From: Deltaproteobacteria bacterium
GTDB taxonomy: Bacteria > Myxococcota_A > Polyangia > HGW-17 > SLPX01
Length of the DNA stretch: 64,000 bases
Direction: 5' to 3'
NCBI GenBank assembly: GCA_021162935.1
Contig: JAGGXR010000058.1
Span: 1-64,000 of the forward strand
Shown: positions 1 to 8,365 of the stretch, in pieces
Position numbering within the stretch: position 1 is the stretch's first letter
How the letters are laid out: each line of letters opens with the position of its first letter
The notes under the pieces: generated by a model
The model's database searches: none
What the model was told of the DNA's origin: nothing
What the model saw: the letters and a program-made list of their open reading frames with translations, nothing else
Translations under genes and position numbers: made by a program

Positions 1-75
1 CCCGCTGCGATGCCCAAATTTATTGCCAAAGTGTCCAGCAAGAAGAAACTCCCATCCGAACGCAAAAGCAAGTGA
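1..75 (+). CDS. C-terminal tail of a gene entering from the left (partial)
   Basis: The first forward frame is open from base 1 and stops at TGA 73-75. It gives 24 residues ending in a lysine-rich tail (KKKLPSERKSK). No domain is visible and the rest lies outside the window, so neither the function nor the reality of the gene can be settled. The next 147 bases are AT-richer and hold no gene that I can see. Confidence 0.3.
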   Translation, partial: PAAMPKFIAKVSSKKKLPSERKSK

Positions 76-222
76 TTTTACATATTTAGACGTACACCTG
101 TGCCCAATTCAAAAGGGAAGATCCGTTTTACTTGAAAATACCGACTTTTTTCCTACCTTGACCCTGTTTTCTTGTCAATCTTGACGCGAATTTTCGGGAC
201 TGGGCAGGAACGTGCTGTCGGA

Positions 223-1677
223 CTACCGATGGGGTTTCAAGCGACGGATGGGGTGCCGCAGGTGGCTTGCTCCTTTGAGCCGATGGATCCTGGACTTGGA
301 TATCCGGCGGATGTTCCGTTTTCTCAAGGCATTCGGGAAGACCCGACGTCGGCTATGCAGGTCGTCTATCTTGTACGTTTTTTTGACCTGGTCCACCATG
401 GCCTTCACCGTGGACTCGTCTTTGAGACTGACGCCCAGAGGGAGCACGGAACTGAGGAGATAGCTCCCGGTGACATGGCCTGCAGCGGCCTTGCGTAGGG
501 ACTTGAGCATGTTCAGCACGGCCCGCCGCAGGGACTGAGCCCGGCGTTCGTAGCGGCGATGCGTCGGGCCTTTGGCTGTCTTGGCTCGGTCTTCGTATCG
601 TTTCCATGTCCCCAGCATCCCAGCGATTCTCGTCTTGAGAAACGTGACCTGACTCAAGTCCTGGAAGTGGAGGTCGTTGCCCACGATGTGGAGTTCGGCC
701 ACCCCGATGTACTTGCCGCCGGGTGGCGTGCCGATGATGTATCCGTGATCCGCTTTTTGAGGCCGAAACAGCCATCCGCCGCGCCCCGACACGACTGACA
801 GCGCAATCTCGGGCACCTTGTTCATGATGTTCCTCGCTCGACCCACGTCCATGGCCGCGAGCAGGATGAACAGGGTCGCCCCCTTTGCTTTGAGGTCCGC
901 CACGGCTTTGGGTACCGTTTCGTCGGGATTCGCCAGTTTCACGTTGGCCGAGGGTTTGAGTTTTTCGCTTCGGGAGAGCCAAGTAGCACCCACCAGGCCT
1001 ATCGTGACCCCGTCGATGGTCACCAGACTTCCGGCTGGAAACACGCGTTTGCCGTGCCGATTCAAAATGTTCGAGGAGATCACCGGAGCATGGGTTTGGG
1101 CCACGAGTTTGCGGATGAGGCGCAGCCCCAACATCAGGTCTTGGGGGCCCAGATTGAGCGCGTGGGCCTGTTCATTGACCAGAAAACGCAGCACCAGGTC
1201 GGCCCGTGCCTTCCGGCGCGCGAGTTCGGCTGCATCGGGTTTCTGACTCCAGCCCTTCTTGCGGACGAGAGCATTGCCTGAATCCAGGACGAGCACGGAC
1301 GAAAACTTCTTTTTTTGTTCTGCGGTGAAGGTGGCTCGCCGGGCAAGACCGCCCAGCCGGTGAGACGCTCACCCACAGGGTTCGATCTCACCTCGAATGC
1401 CTCCCGAGAACACGATGGCAAGCACTTTGCCCGTGCCGCTGGGCCTGGGAGGCTTGATGGAATCGACGATGATGCGAACTTCGGCCGAGGTCTTGGGTCC
1501 AGGAATCCGTGGCGTTTGGCCCGGTCTTCCCTTCAGAGCCTTGCCCGCGTTTGGCTTATTCTTTTTTTGCGCTTTCGAGTTCTTCGAAGACGCAGCCTTC
1601 CCGTCGGAATGCTTACCGCATCCCCATAGAAGCAGGCTGGGGATGATCAGGGCTGCGACCAGAGTCCTTTTCTTCAT
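223..1677 (-). CDS. Metallophosphatase-like lipoprotein, predicted selenoprotein (Sec at codon 103)
   Basis: ATG 1677 follows AAGGAG and starts a lipoprotein signal peptide (LLLWGC, Cys20). The frame meets TGA at 1371-1369 (codon 103) and stays open in the same frame to TAG 225-223, giving 484 residues if UGA is read as selenocysteine. Around it reads GEIEPCG-U-ASHRLGGLARR; as I recall this family, CGC followed by GGLxRR is usual, so UGA replaces a Cys. A SECIS-like hairpin lies 18 nt after the UGA. The downstream part resembles the 5'-nucleotidase metallophosphatase fold (VLVLDSGNA, PVISSNI), but the usual DxH and GHxH metal ligands are absent (SGGIRG, SGRGG), so a redox rather than phosphatase role is possible. 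The last ~45 residues are Arg-rich and may mark a frameshift; another frame there is Pro-rich. Without Sec decoding this would be a broken gene. Confidence 0.75.
1338..1371 (-). promoter_or_regulatory. UGA codon plus SECIS-like hairpin
   Basis: On the reverse strand UGA (1371-1369) is followed by 18 nt and then the loop GGUCUU (1350-1345). The stem is 7 bp: 1357-1351 with 1344-1338, namely GGC-U-GGGC paired with GCCC-G-GCC read antiparallel, with one G-U pair. The bacterial SECIS consensus asks for a stem-loop with G in the first two loop bases, 16-37 nt after UGA. The loop core GGUCU is the one known from E. coli fdhF. The hairpin lies inside the coding frame, as bacterial elements do. Confidence 0.7.
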
Positions 1678-2031
1678 CTCGATCCATCTCCTTTCGACGT
1701 CAAAATCATCTCGACGTGAGATTCATGGCTTGCCAAGTGGCGGCAGGCTAACATGAGCGAATCCACCATTCAATGGAAGATCGGCAATTGTGGACACTCA
1801 GGGAAAGTGTCCAGTTTATTGGTCAGGGAAAATGTCCGTTCCAAAATGGAGCACGTTAACCGATACAGACCATGAGTAAAAGGCAATCCGATATCCATCT
1901 TCCTGTGTTTGTTGAGGCGGGTGAAAAAAAGCACCTTGTGACAGACGCAGCCTTTCGTGTTAAACATGCAACCGAATTGGTACCAAGATGGTCGCATGGG
2001 CGACATCGGCGTAAATGAGGAGGTGTGTCAG
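1678..2031. other. Divergent intergenic region with IS-end-like repeats
   Basis: This holds the upstream regions of the reverse selenoprotein gene and the forward lipoprotein gene. TGGACACT (1791-1798) and AGTGTCCA (1806-1813) form an 8-bp inverted repeat with a 7-nt loop. CAGGGAAARTGTCC occurs twice in direct orientation, at 1799 and 1824. Repeated GTGTCC and GGTCAGGGAAAATGTCC motifs resemble the multiple terminal repeats of IS21-type elements from memory, so this may be a solitary IS end. No transposase remains. A 49-codon ORF from 1872 is not recognisable. Confidence 0.35.
1791..1837. repeat. Inverted and direct repeats, possible solitary IS21-type end
   Basis: An 8-bp inverted repeat (1791-1798 with 1806-1813) overlaps the first of two direct copies of CAGGGAAARTGTCC, which start 25 bp apart (1799 and 1824). 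The arrangement is compatible with a relic insertion-sequence end or with a pair of regulator sites upstream of the lipoprotein gene at 2032. No mate end was seen nearby. Confidence 0.35.
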
Positions 2032-2700
2032 ATGCGAAGGTCAACGAGGACGTTGTGTCAGGTCGGTATCGCGTGCGCATTGGTGATGACTGGATGTGGC
2101 AAGAAGAACGGGACCGCGAAAAACACGCAGGCGGCGCCACGCACGGTCAACGAGAATGCGCCGGGAATGACGGCTCAGGCGTCGGCAATGGCTCCGGCGA
2201 TGGCGCCTGATTCCAATACTGCCGATGATGGCACGGTGGACGGGATGGCGGGAAACGCCCTGGACCTGGGGCTTGGCAAGACCATCACGAAAAAGACGTA
2301 CAGCCTCACGCTGACCGGGCCCACCTCGGTGCTTCCGGGAAAGAAAGTCGAGTATCTCCTCACCTTGACTCCCATGGCCGGGTATCATGCAAACAAGCTC
2401 TTTCCCTTCAGCCTGAAGATGACAAAGATTGCGGCTGGACTCGTGGGGAAACAGGCCTACAAAAAGGCGGACGCAGCCCTGTTCCAACCCGACAAGGTCG
2501 TGTTCAAGATTGGCTTTACGGCTGCAGGGACCGCCAAGGGCAAGACCGAAGGCCTCTACAAATTCAGCGTCTGCACACCGAAATTCTGCGAGACGCCGAC
2601 GGCACACATCCATTGGGCCCTCGGTGCAGCGGATCGAGGCGCCCGGCCAGCCCGTGTAGCGGGAACGAAGAAGGCCGTCAAGGTGGCCCCGCGAAAATAG
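2032..2700 (+). CDS. Hypothetical lipoprotein
   Basis: ATG 2032 is preceded by GAGGAGG at a spacing of 8. The 222-residue product has a signal peptide with the lipobox VMTGC (Cys22), then an Ala/Met/Pro-rich linker and a C-terminal beta-rich domain of about 120 residues containing a Cys pair (VCTPKFC). The ending is rich in basic residues. I do not recognise the domain; the paired cysteines are loosely like periplasmic thiol-oxidoreductase input domains, but that is only a resemblance. It lies 82 nt before prkA and could share its transcript. Confidence 0.75.
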   Translation: MRRSTRTLCQVGIACALVMTGCGKKNGTAKNTQAAPRTVNENAPGMTAQASAMAPAMAPDSNTADDGTVDGMAGNALDLGLGKTITKKTYSLTLTGPTSVLPGKKVEYLLTLTPMAGYHANKLFPFSLKMTKIAAGLVGKQAYKKADAALFQPDKVVFKIGFTAAGTAKGKTEGLYKFSVCTPKFCETPTAHIHWALGAADRGARPARVAGTKKAVKVAPRK

Positions 2701-2782
2701 CAAAGGATGGACCGTTCCGTGGGTGAGGAACATCGTGGATCTGACGGTACACGAACATTTCCCGAACCGGGAGTGAGGCATC

Positions 2783-5032
2783 ATGGCAGAGGATACCAGC
2801 AGCAATCCGACTTTGGATCTGGATAGCCTCGGCGAGGAACTCAGAACCGACTACGGCGAGAAGCGACGGCTCCTGTCCTTTGCCGAGTATTTTGAATTGG
2901 TCCAGAGGGATCCGGTCCGACATGCCAGGAGTGCGGCCCAATATACCAAGGACGTGTTCGACCACTATGGAACTTACGAGGTGCAGGGTCCGGCAGGACC
3001 CTTGCGTCGGTTCACGCTTTTCGACTGCCCGTTCGGCCACGGGCGTGACCGTCTGGCGGGCCACGAAGAGGTCCAAAATCGGGTGTACCGTTCCCTGGAG
3101 GGCTTCATCCAACAGGGGAAGGTGAATCGACTCATCGTGCTGCATGGCCCCAACGGCAGCGCGAAATCCACCTTCGTGGATGTGCTCGCGCGAGGTCTGA
3201 AGCATTATTCCATGCTGGACGAGGGGGCTCTGTACCGGTTCAACTGGGTATTTCCCTCCGGAACCCTCGGAAAGTCCGGCATCGGATTCGCCAAGGCGCT
3301 TGCAGAGAGCCATGGCGAGCACGAAAGCTACGCACGTCTGCCGGACACCATGATCGAGGCGCGCCTGCCCGATGAACTGCGCGACCATCCGTTTCTGCTC
3401 GTTCCTGCCAGCAAACGACGCAGGATGCTTCATGAAATGCTCGAACAGGCGGGCGCAACGGACTTCGTGTTGTCGGACTACCTCAAATTTGGAGACTTGA
3501 GCCATCGAAACCGTCAGGTGTTCGAGGCGCTCCTTGCTGCCTATTCGGGGGACTACGCCAAGGTGCTTCGGCACGTGCAGGTGGAGCGATTTTTCCTGAG
3601 CAGACGCTATCGCGTCGGCCTGGTGACCGTGGATGCAAAACTGGCCGTGGACGCCTACACGCGACAACTCACCATGGACCAGTCACTTGCGCATCTGCCG
3701 CCGGTGCTCCAAAACCTGGAACTTTTTCGGTACGGTGGCGATCTCGTCGCGGCCAACCGGGGCGTGATCGATTTTTCGGACCTACTCAAGCGACCCGTTG
3801 ATGCATTCAAGTACCTGCTCAGCATGGTCGAGACGGGGCGGGTGGCGCTCGACAGCGCCGTGCTTTACACCGACACGGTTCTCTTCGGTTCCACGAACGA
3901 ACTCCATCTGGCGGCCTTTCGGGAGATGCCTGACTTCCAGTCTTTCCGTGGACGATTCGAGTTGGTCCAGGTGCCCTATCTGACGGACTACAGAGCGGAA
4001 GAGGATATTTATCGCGCCAGGGTCAGTGCCGAGTCGGTAGGCCGGCCCGCACCCCATGTCTTGGAGATGGCCTCTGTTTGGGCGATTTTGACCAGACTCT
4101 ATCGTCCGGAGGCGGAAGCCTATCCGGAGTCGATTCGTGAGGCAGTAAGCCGTTTGAGTGCTTTGGACAAGGCCTTGTTCTACAGCGACGATGTGCTCCC
4201 GGATTGGGTCGAAGGTGACGTCCTGCGGACGCTGCAGGCCTCGAAGAGACAGATGGTCGAAGAGCATCAGCAATGGCCGAATTACGAGGGCAACAGCGGC
4301 GTGAGTCCCAGAACGGTACTGGCCATTCTTTTGGCAGCAGGAAGGCGCCGCGAGCACGGACGTCTGTCCGCCCTGGACGTCCTTGCCGAGATAGAAGATC
4401 TCATCGAACAGAAGAATCTCTACGATTTTTTGAGGCGTCCCGTTCAAGAAGGCGGCTACTGGGATTCTAAAGCCTCGGTCGAATCGGTTCGAAGCTTTTT
4501 CTTGAGCCGCGTCGAACAGGACATGTGGCAGGCCGTTGGTCTGCTCGACGAACTGAAGGTGGACGAAATCGTCGCCGATTACGTGGACCACGTTTCGAGC
4601 TGGGTGAACAAAGAGAGGGTCCGGAACCAATTGACCGGCGCCATGGAGCCTCCAGACGAAAAACTCATGAACCAGGTCGAGGATTGGTTCGGGCCGCCTT
4701 CGAATCGCGAGGCCTTCAGAAACGACGTGATCACGCGGGTCGCCGCCTGGGCCATCGAGCATGCCGAGGGCAAACCGGACCTGAAGGCCATTTTTGCCAG
4801 GGAGTTGAGAAATTTTCGTACAAGGGCCATGGCGGATCGTCGAACGATCCTCGAAGAACGGTTGCGTGCGGTGATCACCCTCGTCGAGGAGCACGAACAG
4901 GAGCACGAGACTCGGGCAAAGGCCCGGGATACCCTAGAAACGCTGCACGAGCGTTTCGGCTATGACGAGGCGTCGGCCATGGAGGCCATCGGGCTCCTCC
5001 TGAGCCGGTTCGGCAGGAAAGCCACAAAATGA
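2783..5032 (+). CDS. prkA: PrkA/YeaG-type serine protein kinase
   Basis: This 749-residue protein belongs to the PrkA family, AAA-type ATPases described as serine protein kinases in Bacillus and in E. coli (YeaG). The N-terminal AAA region starts near residue 30; the Walker A motif GPNGSAKST is at residues 122-130. The C-terminal half carries the helical PrkA domain. GGGAGTGAGG precedes ATG 2783. Family members often sit with a YeaH-like partner and a SpoVR protein, neither of which is here. It heads an operon with a phosphoesterase and apbE, and its stop overlaps the next start by 4 nt (ATGA). The length is slightly above the usual ~640-690. Confidence 0.92.
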   Translation: MAEDTSSNPTLDLDSLGEELRTDYGEKRRLLSFAEYFELVQRDPVRHARSAAQYTKDVFDHYGTYEVQGPAGPLRRFTLFDCPFGHGRDRLAGHEEVQNRVYRSLEGFIQQGKVNRLIVLHGPNGSAKSTFVDVLARGLKHYSMLDEGALYRFNWVFPSGTLGKSGIGFAKALAESHGEHESYARLPDTMIEARLPDELRDHPFLLVPASKRRRMLHEMLEQAGATDFVLSDYLKFGDLSHRNRQVFEALLAAYSGDYAKVLRHVQVERFFLSRRYRVGLVTVDAKLAVDAYTRQLTMDQSLAHLPPVLQNLELFRYGGDLVAANRGVIDFSDLLKRPVDAFKYLLSMVETGRVALDSAVLYTDTVLFGSTNELHLAAFREMPDFQSFRGRFELVQVPYLTDYRAEEDIYRARVSAESVGRPAPHVLEMASVWAILTRLYRPEAEAYPESIREAVSRLSALDKALFYSDDVLPDWVEGDVLRTLQASKRQMVEEHQQWPNYEGNSGVSPRTVLAILLAAGRRREHGRLSALDVLAEIEDLIEQKNLYDFLRRPVQEGGYWDSKASVESVRSFFLSRVEQDMWQAVGLLDELKVDEIVADYVDHVSSWVNKERVRNQLTGAMEPPDEKLMNQVEDWFGPPSNREAFRNDVITRVAAWAIEHAEGKPDLKAIFARELRNFRTRAMADRRTILEERLRAVITLVEEHEQEHETRAKARDTLETLHERFGYDEASAMEAIGLLLSRFGRKATK

Positions 5033-6360
5033 ACGGCCTTATGGTGTTTGTGACGCTGTTCGGGGCCACGTCGAGCTTTTCCGGAGTGCCTGGATATGCC
5101 GTGCCGCCCTGCCTTCAGGGAGTGACCCGCCACGAGGCTGTGCTGTTCTGGCAACAGATCCAAAACCGGCCGGTGGAGGTCCGATATCGGACAGGGCGGA
5201 GTGCGTATCTGGTGCAGCACCTGCCGGCGGGGACGACGCTCCACAGAGTCGTCCTATCCGGACTCGTCCAGGGCCGTCGATACGAATACGGCGTGCGTAT
5301 CCAAGGCCAGGACGCCTGGGCCTCCGGCCGGTTCAAAACCGAGGGACGACCGTCGGATTCCTTCACTTTCCTCGTTATGGGGGACACGCGTTCAGACGTG
5401 CTCGCCCATTCCGCTGTGGTGGACGCCATGGCCACCGAGGATGCGGCGTTTTTTCTCCACACGGGCGACGTGGTCGCCCGGCCCGAAGAACTGTTGTATC
5501 GTCGATTCTTCGCCATCGAATGGCCGTTGCTCCGAAACGTCTCCATGCTGCCTGCTCTTGGGAACCACGAACTGTCCGGATCGTGGCAGAAGGGCAGGGC
5601 GCTGTTCAAGAAGTTCTTTCGTTTTCCAAATCGTGGTCCGGGGCCAGGGATCGAATATTCGTTCGTCTATGGCAATTCCATGGTTCTGTTCCTGGATTCG
5701 AATATGGAGTTTACCGGGTCGGAGCAGACATCATGGGCCACGTCCAAGCTCATCGAGGCAATGTCGGATCCAACCATCCGCCACGTCTTCGTGGTCATTC
5801 ACCATGGCCCCTTTTCTTCCGGCCCACACGGTCCGAACTGGGAGTTGGTGGATTCTGAACTCATGGAACAGTTCCAACGCTTTGGCGTGGACATCATCTT
5901 TTCCGGTCACGATCATTTGTACGAACGAGGGCGAATCGGCAACGTGCGGTATGTCGTGAGCGCGGGAGGCGGAGCGCCGCTGTATCCCATCAAACGTCGG
6001 CTTCCCAATACTGAGGTCGTCGAGTCCACCCACCATTACGTGCGGGTACGCGTGTCGGGCGATGCCGTGGAGGTTGCGGCATACCGACTCGACGGGTCTC
6101 TGCTCGACTGGTTCTCCTACGTCAAGGCTGGGGCGGATAGCATCGCCTCCGCGCCCGTGGTCGTGGCGGCGCGTTCCGACGGTCCGCGCCGCCTTCGTCA
6201 CGCATCGGCCGCAAAAAAACTCGGGAGGGGACCGCGTAGACCGGCTCGTCTGTCCGGCTGCGACGTGGTATCCTTTGGCGCCCTGCTCTTCTTTTTTCTG
6301 GGCGCCCTGGTGCTCGTCCTGCGCAGGCAGTACCAGTCACGAACGAGGACGAAACCATGA
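5029..6360 (+). CDS. Exported metallophosphoesterase with N-terminal Fn3-like domain and C-terminal membrane tail
   Basis: The 443-residue protein starts with a short signal-like segment, then a purple-acid-phosphatase-type N-terminal beta domain (about 30-105), then a calcineurin-like phosphoesterase domain. Its metal-ligand motifs are visible: GDTR, HTGDVV, GNHE, HHGPF and GHDHLYER. The C-terminus has a Cys (SGC), one transmembrane helix and Arg residues, like the MYXO-CTERM sorting tail of Myxococcota, so surface anchoring is likely. The start overlaps the prkA stop (ATGA 5029-5032) and the stop overlaps the apbE start in the same way, indicating translational coupling. The substrate is unknown. 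Confidence 0.88.
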   Translation: MNGLMVFVTLFGATSSFSGVPGYAVPPCLQGVTRHEAVLFWQQIQNRPVEVRYRTGRSAYLVQHLPAGTTLHRVVLSGLVQGRRYEYGVRIQGQDAWASGRFKTEGRPSDSFTFLVMGDTRSDVLAHSAVVDAMATEDAAFFLHTGDVVARPEELLYRRFFAIEWPLLRNVSMLPALGNHELSGSWQKGRALFKKFFRFPNRGPGPGIEYSFVYGNSMVLFLDSNMEFTGSEQTSWATSKLIEAMSDPTIRHVFVVIHHGPFSSGPHGPNWELVDSELMEQFQRFGVDIIFSGHDHLYERGRIGNVRYVVSAGGGAPLYPIKRRLPNTEVVESTHHYVRVRVSGDAVEVAAYRLDGSLLDWFSYVKAGADSIASAPVVVAARSDGPRRLRHASAAKKLGRGPRRPARLSGCDVVSFGALLFFFLGALVLVLRRQYQSRTRTKP

Positions 6361-7919
6361 CAGACATGCAGGTTTTCTTCGACCATTTTGACGAGTCTTC
6401 TCGTGGACGTCGAACGATACGCTCCCTCTCTCGTAGGGCCAAACCGATGCGGGAGCGTTCTTGCTTCGCCTCGTTGTCGTCGATGCTTGCGGTGCTTGCG
6501 TGGCTGGTCATGAGTTTTCAACTGGAAGGATGCGGCAAGCAGAGCGAATCGCAGAACGGGGCAGGGGGCGCGGCCATCCAGCCGCATTATCTCGGCCAGG
6601 AAGCAAACAACCCACATCTGTACGTGGAGACGCGTACCTTGATGGGCACAGTCTTTCGGCTCATCGTGTCACTCGAACAGGCGAAGGGTCCTGCCGAAGA
6701 CCTTGCATCGGTCCGCAAACGGGCCAAGCGTGCCTGTCAGTTGGCTTTCGATGAGGTCCATCGTGTGGAATCCAAGATGAGTGACCATCTATCGGGAAGC
6801 GACGTGGTACGGATCAACCAGGCAGCGTCCAAGGCGTTCGCAGCACATGCTTCCGTGTCGCCCACCAAGGTCAGTAAGGACACGATGCTCGTGCTGCAGG
6901 AGGCGCTCCAGGCGTCTCGACTCACCGACGGAGCGTTCGATGTCTCCTACGCCGCGCTCAAACCGGCCTGGCACATGAATGCAGAGGGCCCCCATCACGT
7001 TCCCACCGGGGCGAAAATCGCCAGGGCGCTCAAATTCGTCGGGTACCGACGTATCGTGCTTTCGCCCCAGGACGGCACTGTACGGCTTGCCCAGCATATG
7101 CGGATCGACCTGGGAGGCATCGCCAAGGGCTATGCTCTCGATCGGGCGTCAGTGGCGCTCAAGCAAGCAGGTTTCCAAAATTTCATCGTATACGGCGGCG
7201 GCGACCTGATGGTCTCGGGGCGACGACCCAAACGTCCATGGCGCGTCGGCATCCAGGATCCGAAGCATCCGCAGGACTACTTCGCCGTCCTGTCGGTGAC
7301 CAACCTGGCGGTGGTCACCTCGGGAGACTACGAGCGTTTCTTCGTGAAGAACGGCAAACGGTATCATCACATCATCAACCCGAAAACGGGTAGACCAGCC
7401 CGGGGCCTGCGGAGCGTCACCGTCGTTGCGGACCGCGCCGTGTACGCGGACGCCATGGCTACCGGCCTGTTTGTCATGGGGCTCGACCGAGCCAAGCGTC
7501 TCGTCGAACGGATACCAGATACGGAGGCCCTGTTCGTGACGAGTTCGGGAAACGTGGTGGCTACGAGTGGGCTGCGATCCGCCGTGACGTATCTTGGTCC
7601 CTATCAGCCAAAGAAAAAATTCGATCATGCAGCAGGGATCCGAGCGCGGACGGGTATGAGGCCACAGGCCCGCACGGGAAACAAGGCCCCTTTGGCCAAG
7701 CCGCCGACAGCCGCTCCGGGGCAGGACGACATGGGGGCTCGACCGCTCCTGTCACCACGGACGTTGCGATCAGCGCGTCCAGCACCTGCCGTCACGCCTC
7801 ATGCAAAGGATATGGCGGCCCGGCGTCCAACAGCGGCGGCTCGGTCCTCGTCTGGCATGGCGGCTCGACGCGCGCCCAAAACACCTCATCCGGCGCGCCA
7901 TCAAGGGAGGAATCAGTGA
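6357..7919 (+). CDS. apbE: FAD:protein FMN transferase lipoprotein, extended C-terminus
   Basis: ApbE attaches FMN through a phosphoester to Thr of exported redox proteins such as the NqrB/RnfD type. The core runs from about residue 85 to 400 and shows MGT near the start, DLGGIAKGYA, the flavin-contacting GGGDL, and HHIINPKTG with AVYADAMATGLF. A lipobox (LEGC, Cys59) follows a hydrophobic stretch; an in-frame ATG at 6447 would give a more typical signal peptide than the overlapping ATG 6357. The last ~120 residues are Ala/Pro/Arg-rich and low complexity, not part of the family. No flavinylated target is visible in the window. Confidence 0.9.
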   Translation: MTDMQVFFDHFDESSRGRRTIRSLSRRAKPMRERSCFASLSSMLAVLAWLVMSFQLEGCGKQSESQNGAGGAAIQPHYLGQEANNPHLYVETRTLMGTVFRLIVSLEQAKGPAEDLASVRKRAKRACQLAFDEVHRVESKMSDHLSGSDVVRINQAASKAFAAHASVSPTKVSKDTMLVLQEALQASRLTDGAFDVSYAALKPAWHMNAEGPHHVPTGAKIARALKFVGYRRIVLSPQDGTVRLAQHMRIDLGGIAKGYALDRASVALKQAGFQNFIVYGGGDLMVSGRRPKRPWRVGIQDPKHPQDYFAVLSVTNLAVVTSGDYERFFVKNGKRYHHIINPKTGRPARGLRSVTVVADRAVYADAMATGLFVMGLDRAKRLVERIPDTEALFVTSSGNVVATSGLRSAVTYLGPYQPKKKFDHAAGIRARTGMRPQARTGNKAPLAKPPTAAPGQDDMGARPLLSPRTLRSARPAPAVTPHAKDMAARRPTAAARSSSGMAARRAPKTPHPARHQGRNQ

Positions 7920-8365
7920 CGAAGAGCGATTCGTGGCTTGCCAGGACGCCCCTCCAGGTCCGGTTTCGGGACCTGGACGCCATGGGGCACGTGAACAATG
8001 CCGTGTACTTGACCTATTTCGAAATGGGTCGTGTGGCGTATCTCGACCTGCTTGGACTGGATGATCCTTCCAGGTCCTACGTGGAGCGTTTTCCCTTCGT
8101 CATTGCGCAGGTGACCGCCTGGTACCGGTCTCCTGCCGTGCTCGAAGACGAACTGGAGGTTCGGGTTCGCATTCCCAAGGTTCGGACCAAGCGATTCGAC
8201 TTCGAATACTGCATCGTATCCGGTCGGGATCAACGGCTCGTAGCAGAGGGCATGTCCGTGCAGGTCGGCTATGACTACGAAACGGGCACATCGGCTTCGT
8301 TGCCCCAAAAACTCGTGGATCGGATTGTGGAATTGGAGGGTTCGCAGGTCCTCGAAGAGGTGTGA
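7916..8365 (+). CDS. Acyl-CoA thioesterase, YbgC/FadM hot-dog type
   Basis: The 149-residue product has the 4-hydroxybenzoyl-CoA thioesterase-like hot-dog motif: VRFRDLDAMGHVNNAVY with the catalytic Asp (RFRDLD) and HVNN, then a beta-sheet (VRVRIPKV, FEYCIV). Such enzymes hydrolyse acyl-CoA thioesters in the cytoplasm; the chain specificity cannot be told. The GTG start 7916 overlaps the apbE stop by 4 nt (GTGA), and the stop does the same with the next GTG. Confidence 0.9.
   Translation: MTKSDSWLARTPLQVRFRDLDAMGHVNNAVYLTYFEMGRVAYLDLLGLDDPSRSYVERFPFVIAQVTAWYRSPAVLEDELEVRVRIPKVRTKRFDFEYCIVSGRDQRLVAEGMSVQVGYDYETGTSASLPQKLVDRIVELEGSQVLEEV

Noticed and set aside
1872-2021. Forward 49-codon ORF between the two lipoprotein genes
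   Set aside because: No ribosome site and no recognisable sequence; it ends at the ribosome site of the gene at 2032.
2678-4906. Reverse open frames of 329 and 374 codons opposite prkA
   Set aside because: The forward frame encodes an intact PrkA with known motifs; the reverse frames show none and overlap it completely.
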